Shown: positions 59,812 through 64,000 of the stretch, piece by piece | Layout: the number at the start of each line of letters is the position of its first letter | How positions within the stretch are numbered: position 1 is the first letter of the stretch | From: Camarhynchus parvulus | Taxonomy: Eukaryota > Chordata > Aves > Passeriformes > Thraupidae | Direction of reading: 5' to 3' | Length of the DNA: 64,000 nucleotides | Assembly (NCBI RefSeq): GCF_901933205.1 | Contig: NC_044596.1 | Span: forward strand, 6,196,214-6,260,213 | Program-made: the position numbers and the translations under genes | Notes under the pieces: model-generated | What the model saw: only the letters and a program-made list of their open reading frames with translations | What the model was told of the DNA's origin: nothing | The model's database searches: none

Positions 59812-61601
59812 TCATGACTCTGGGTCTGTTGTTTGCCCTGTAAGAGCTGGCTCTGGTTTTTTGCACAGAATGTAGGTCCTTAAAATTAAAAGGTATGAGG
59901 TTCTGAACTTCTTTATCTTGTAGGCATAGACGATGGGGTTCATGACAGAATTGGCATGGGATAAGAGGATCGCCAAGTAAATCAAATATGGGGGGATCTG
60001 AGACTCAGGGTGAAAATAGCAAACACAGTTTATAGTGCACAGAGGCAGCCAGGAGATTGCAAACAGGAGGAGAACAAGTGCAAGAGACTTGGCTGTCCTG
60101 AACTCGTGGCCATAGAAAGCCCCAGCCCCTCTGACACCTTGGCCAAGCTTGGTGCGGATGATGTAGAAGATCTCAGCATACAGAGCACACATGATGAACA
60201 GGGGCATGAGGGTCCACAGGAAGAAGCAGAAATACACCATGTAATCCATCCTCATCACGGAGATGAACCTGCACCTGAGGAAGCTGGAGCTCCTGGGGCC
60301 TGCCTTGTTCCAGCCAAACATGGGCACGAGCCCTCCCAGCAGGGACAGGGACCAGCACAGCCCCAGGGCCCACCAAATTCTCCTCTCTGTGATGATTATT
60401 TTATATCTGTAGGGGAAGAAATCCCAGGTCATGTTAAAGAGAAGTGTTTTAAGGTAGTTAAGGATGAACTCACCTGTTCAGGTACTGCAGGAACCCAAAT
60501 TTTATCTTGAGACAAGGCCCACCTCTTCATTTGAAGCACTTACTTTGCAGCATCAGTAGGAACTGTGCTTGAGTTCCCATGTTTAAAATTGGATGTTTAA
60601 CCTATTTTATTTCTTGTTTCATTATGATCCTAGTTCTCCTCTTGCCAGGATATTGCTTTGCTCTTGTTGGAAGTCCTATCTTATTTCTTGGCTTCCTTGG
60701 GTGTACCTTCCTCTTTTTATCTGGCTTATGCCATTTGTAGGGCTAAAATTAATTCCTCAGCTTCACAGGTCCTTTCCCATTATAAAACATGACTTCTTGG
60801 ATGCTTGAGGTCATGCTTTGCTTTTCTAGCTTGTGTACTTTTCATTTAAATGTAAACAGTGAGTGACAACAATTAACAGTGAGTTAACTGTTAATAAGTT
60901 TGTTACCACTTTTGTATTTTCAGCAAATATTTAAAGGAATTTTATTTAAAAGACGAGCCTCAGAAACCTAAAAAAAAACCCTATAACACACTCAGCATCC
61001 TGTGCAATTACCAAAAGTGCTGAAAATATAACAATTTGCCCACAGATGCATCCTGTGGCCGCACTCTGATCGAGGATAACCGAGCTGAGCTGGTTATCTA
61101 TCCAGCTCATGAAAAGCTGCTCCATGAGCACCCCCAGCTCTCTGGAAAGCTCATCCCAGGTGGGCTCTGAGGCACAAGCATCCATTTCAAGTAATCAAAG
61201 TAATGAAGGGTTGGAAAGGAGGGCAGAGGAGGCGGGGTGGGGCAGCCTCACCTGGTGGGCAGCTTGACTCGCAGGTACCTGTCGATGGCGATGGCCAGCA
61301 GGGACAGGATGGAGGCGTTGCTGAACACCAGCATCAGGCAGCACATGAAGAGGCAGCCGTAGGTGGGCATGGCCGTGCCCAGGCTCACCACGATGGCCAG
61401 GGGCATCACCAGCAGCCCCATGGCAGCGTCGGCCAGCGCCAGGGATGCGATGAAACAGAGCGTGGTGTTCTGGAAAGCCACGTTCAGCCTCACTGCCCAG
61501 ATCACCAGGGCATTGCCCAGCGTGGCAAACAGGGCCAGCAGGCACTCGGCGCCGATGTAAATCCCGTCCAGGCTGCCCAGGGCCAGGCTGCTGTTGGGCA
61601 T
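59812..61601 (-). CDS. ADORA3: Adenosine A3 receptor
   Basis: A class A GPCR for adenosine, coupled mainly to Gi, at the plasma membrane. Two coding exons on minus: 61252-61601 and 60406-59812 (split after [13 protein letters not shown] phase), 314 residues (human 318). The intron position matches all adenosine receptors. Visible landmarks: N-glycosylation site NSS at 3-5; TM2 [20 protein letters not shown]; the extracellular Cys pair (YGCLF before TM3 and LRCRF in loop 2, whose Phe stacks on adenine); DRYLRV; TM6 [13 protein letters not shown] with the ligand-binding Asn; TM7 [15 protein letters not shown] with His 7.43 and NPxxY; a C-terminal Cys for palmitoylation (YILCKK). No Ig-domain exon (the TMIGD3 form of mammals) is recognised in this window. 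Upstream untranslated exon not mapped. Confidence 0.97.
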
Positions 61602-62880
61602 CCCGAGCTCTGCAGCTGCAGAAACGTGAGAGCATCGACGGCCACGCGGGGATCCTCAGGCTGTGCTCGCCCGTTCCGGGGCTCTCTGACAGACACCCAC
61701 ACCTCTGGGCTATCTCATGTCCCCAGCAGCAAATCAGATACCTGCTGCTATCTCAGCACCGGGAGCTGTTCCCCTCTCTGCAGACCCCTCCTGGAGCTCA
61801 CTGCATCCCTCCCGCAGCCTCCCAGTGCCTTGGGAAGCTGTGTGGAAGGGAGAACTGTCCTCCCACAGTCCTTACCAGCAACTTATAAAGAAATCGTTCT
61901 ACAGGTTCCTCTTTCAAGCGCTTTTAGAGGTGCAAAAATGGCAACAGCAGCTGGCTGCAAAGGGGACATTTATCAGTGCAGCTTTATCTCTCTGTCAGTG
62001 TCACACTGAGGCAGCTCAGCCACTTATCAGTGCAGTGAATCTGTCAGTCACTGTCAGTCACACTGAGGCAGCTCAGCTCCGGGGTGGCGAAGGGGCTGCA
62101 TTTAAAAACCAAAGGGTGAAGGTAAGGACCAGGAGAAGTCACTCTGCTGTTACCAACATGGGGAAAACAGACTGGACCTGGGGAAAAATTAATTCCCAAT
62201 CAAATCAGAGCAGGATAACGAGAAAGAAAAGCAAGTTGCAGAGGCAGAGGGCAGGTGCTGGAGCAGAGGCTCCACCCTGGCCCAGCTGGACCGGGCAGCG
62301 GAGCCGGAGGATGGAGCAGCCCCTGCACAGGGGGCTCACGGATCTGCTCCTGCAGCTCAGGTTCAACAGCTCTGCCTCTGCCCCTGCCTTTTCCTCCAAG
62401 GCAGGCGCTTTTCTGTGGGGACACAGTGTCCGAGGGCGATGCCACCGAGCCCAGATGGGGCCAGGCCGGGGGGTTCCACCCAGCACCCCCTGTTCCCTCC
62501 AGGTTCCTGCCGGGGCGGGCACAAGGTGCTCTGATGCTCCTCAGGTGCTTCCTCAGCAGGCAGCATCTGTTTCCTGCGCTAACCATGACAGAGCCCGGCT
62601 GCTGTGACTCCTGTGTCCCCGGAGGAGGATGAGCTGTGCCCTCTGCTGTCTCCGCACGGGCAGGGCTTTCCCTCTGCCCTGGGGTGCAGCATCCCTTCCT
62701 CGGGCCCTGCATCCTCACCCCGGGGCCCTTCTCCCGCTGCCCTCCTCCGCCCCAGCTCAGGACACGCAGGCCTGGAGGTTTTACAGCTGCCAGAGCGATT
62801 GAACGTCCCTGCAGGGAGGAGCAGCCCGCTGTGACCCAGCCCGGGGCGGGAGCGGGGCTGGGGACAGCAGGGGGAGGCTT
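61602..62880. other. ADORA3 upstream interval
   Basis: No coding exon recognised. Two copies of CAGTCACACTGAGGCAGCTC (near 61,998 and 62,054) lie close together. The ORF 61,717-62,607 (plus) has no family features. Confidence 0.4.
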
Positions 62881-62883
62881 GGT

Positions 62884-63352
62884 GCAGGCTGGGGTTCCAA
62901 AGCTGGGGTCCCAAGGCTGGGGTCCCAAGGCTGGGGTTCCAAGGTTGGGGTTCCAAGGCTGGGGTTCCAAGGTTGGGGTTCCAAGGCTGGGGTCCCAAGG
63001 CTGGGGTTCCAAAGCTGGGGTCCCAAGGCTGGGGTTCCAAGGTTGGGGTTCCAAGGCTGGGGTCCCAAGGCTGGGGTTCCAAGGTTGGGGTTCCAAAGCT
63101 GGGGTCCCAAGGCTGGGGTTCCAAAGCTGGGGTCCCAAGGCTGGGGTTCCAAGGTTGGGGTTCCAAGGCTGGGGTCCCAAGGCTGGGGTTCCAAGGCTGG
63201 GGTTCCAAGGTTGGGGTTCCAAGGTTGGGGTTCCAAGGCTGGGGTTCCAAGGCTGGGGTCCCAAGGCTGGGGTTCCAAGGCTGGGGTCCCAAGGCTGGGG
63301 TTCCAAGGTTGGGGTTCCAAGGCTGGGGTTCCAAAGTTGGGGTTCCAAGGGG
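62884..63352. repeat. 14-bp minisatellite (GGCTGGGGTTCCAA), ~33 copies
   Basis: Strict 14-bp period; the variants are GGCTGGGGTCCCAA, GGTTGGGGTTCCAA and AGCTGGGGTTCCAA. Reads open on both strands (…GVPRLGFQGW… plus; …LEPQPWDPSLGTP… minus), giving false ORFs of 280-380 codons. Confidence 0.96.
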
Positions 63353-64000
63353 TGTTTTTATTATCGACTGAGGCGGCTCCAGGAGCAGCCCGTGCCGGGC
63401 AGGCTGGGATCGGGAGAGCCCCGGGGATGTCACCCTGAGATGGGGTTAAAGCTCTCGGATCCCCCAGCACTCGATGGTTTTGCCATTTAAAGGCTGTGCT
63501 CGGTTCTTGGATGGCTCCAGCGAAAGGTTTCCAGCTACTCCCGAGGGATCCTCCTACATCCTGCTGAGATAAGGATCAGGAAGGGAAGGTCTCTGCAATC
63601 TCAGCTGCGGCTTTGAGCACAGATTCCCTTTTCACTTTGGGGGCGGAGGGGAGGAGAGCAAATTTGCTAGAAAAAAATCATGTCTAAGTGACACACAGAA
63701 AAAAAAATGTCCCACAACAATGATCTTATCCTGTGAGTCAACAACAGCCCCGTCTGCCTTTGTTCTGGGGGGTTGGAGCCCTGGAGGGAGGCCAGGGCAG
63801 CCTCCCCCAGGCTGAGCCCCTCGGGAGGCCCTGCCTGGCACGGGGGGCTCGGGGTCCCCGCTCACGCAGTGCCACAGCCACCCTCCCTGCCTGGGGACAC
63901 CTGTGCCCCTCCTTCCTCGCATCCCAGCAGCTCCTGCTCCTGTGCCAGGAGGTGTGCAGGAGGTTTTTTCTGGATTTCAAAATGTAGTGTTTACTTTATA
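63353..64000. other. Right-edge interval, no gene recognised
   Basis: Nothing that I can support. It lies upstream of ADORA3, where mammals have RAP1A next, but no RAP1A exon is visible. Confidence 0.5.

Noticed and set aside
62200..63490. Overlapping ORFs of 280-380 codons on both strands
   Set aside because: By-product of the 14-bp minisatellite.

Overview
The window looks like bird DNA, most likely a gene-dense, GC-rich microchromosome segment matching chicken chromosome 26. The protein-coding exons are vertebrate and spliced. Introns are short, CpG-island promoters are strong, at least nine 3' ends of the avian LINE CR1 are scattered through it, and GC-rich minisatellites are common. No species call is possible from sequence alone.

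Layout, left to right: (i) the first coding exon of IRF6 (minus; the gene runs off the left edge) with a CpG island at 3.6-4.3 kb that is probably its promoter; (ii) the photoreceptor guanylate-cyclase activator pair GUCA1B (plus, 8.9-12.0 kb) and GUCA1A (minus, 18.4-21.7 kb), tail to tail, then a small minus-strand gene at 23.6-24.0 kb in the position of GUCA1ANB; (iii) a gene-poor interval (24-30 kb) holding an octamer satellite and a 5'-truncated PLRG1 retrocopy; (iv) C6orf132 (plus, 30.9-42.2 kb), a long proline-rich protein in five coding exons; (v) WDR77 (minus, 48.3-51.7 kb) and ATP5PB (plus, 52.0-54.7 kb), head to head on one CpG-island promoter; (vi) C1orf162 (plus, 56.5-58.2 kb), a small membrane protein with an ITIM-like tail; (vii) ADORA3 (minus, 59.8-61.6 kb), the adenosine A3 receptor; (viii) a 14-bp minisatellite near the right edge. 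All coding exons were placed by protein similarity recalled from the families, GT/AG boundaries and phase arithmetic.

The genes do not form one pathway. Locally, GUCA1A and GUCA1B are paralogous Ca2+ sensors of phototransduction, and WDR77/ATP5PB is a housekeeping pair sharing a promoter. In human terms the window alternates blocks from 1q32 (IRF6), 6p21 (GUCA1B, GUCA1A, C6orf132) and 1p13 (WDR77, ATP5PB, C1orf162, ADORA3).

The points most worth checking are two single-base frame breaks (C6orf132 at a C7 run near 39,885; the GC-rich first exon of WDR77), the PLRG1 retrocopy with poly(A) tail (rare in birds), exon-like segments of no known gene at 46.4-47.6 kb, and several satellites that stay open in both strands and mimic long ORFs. 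I found no convincing new multi-gene system.
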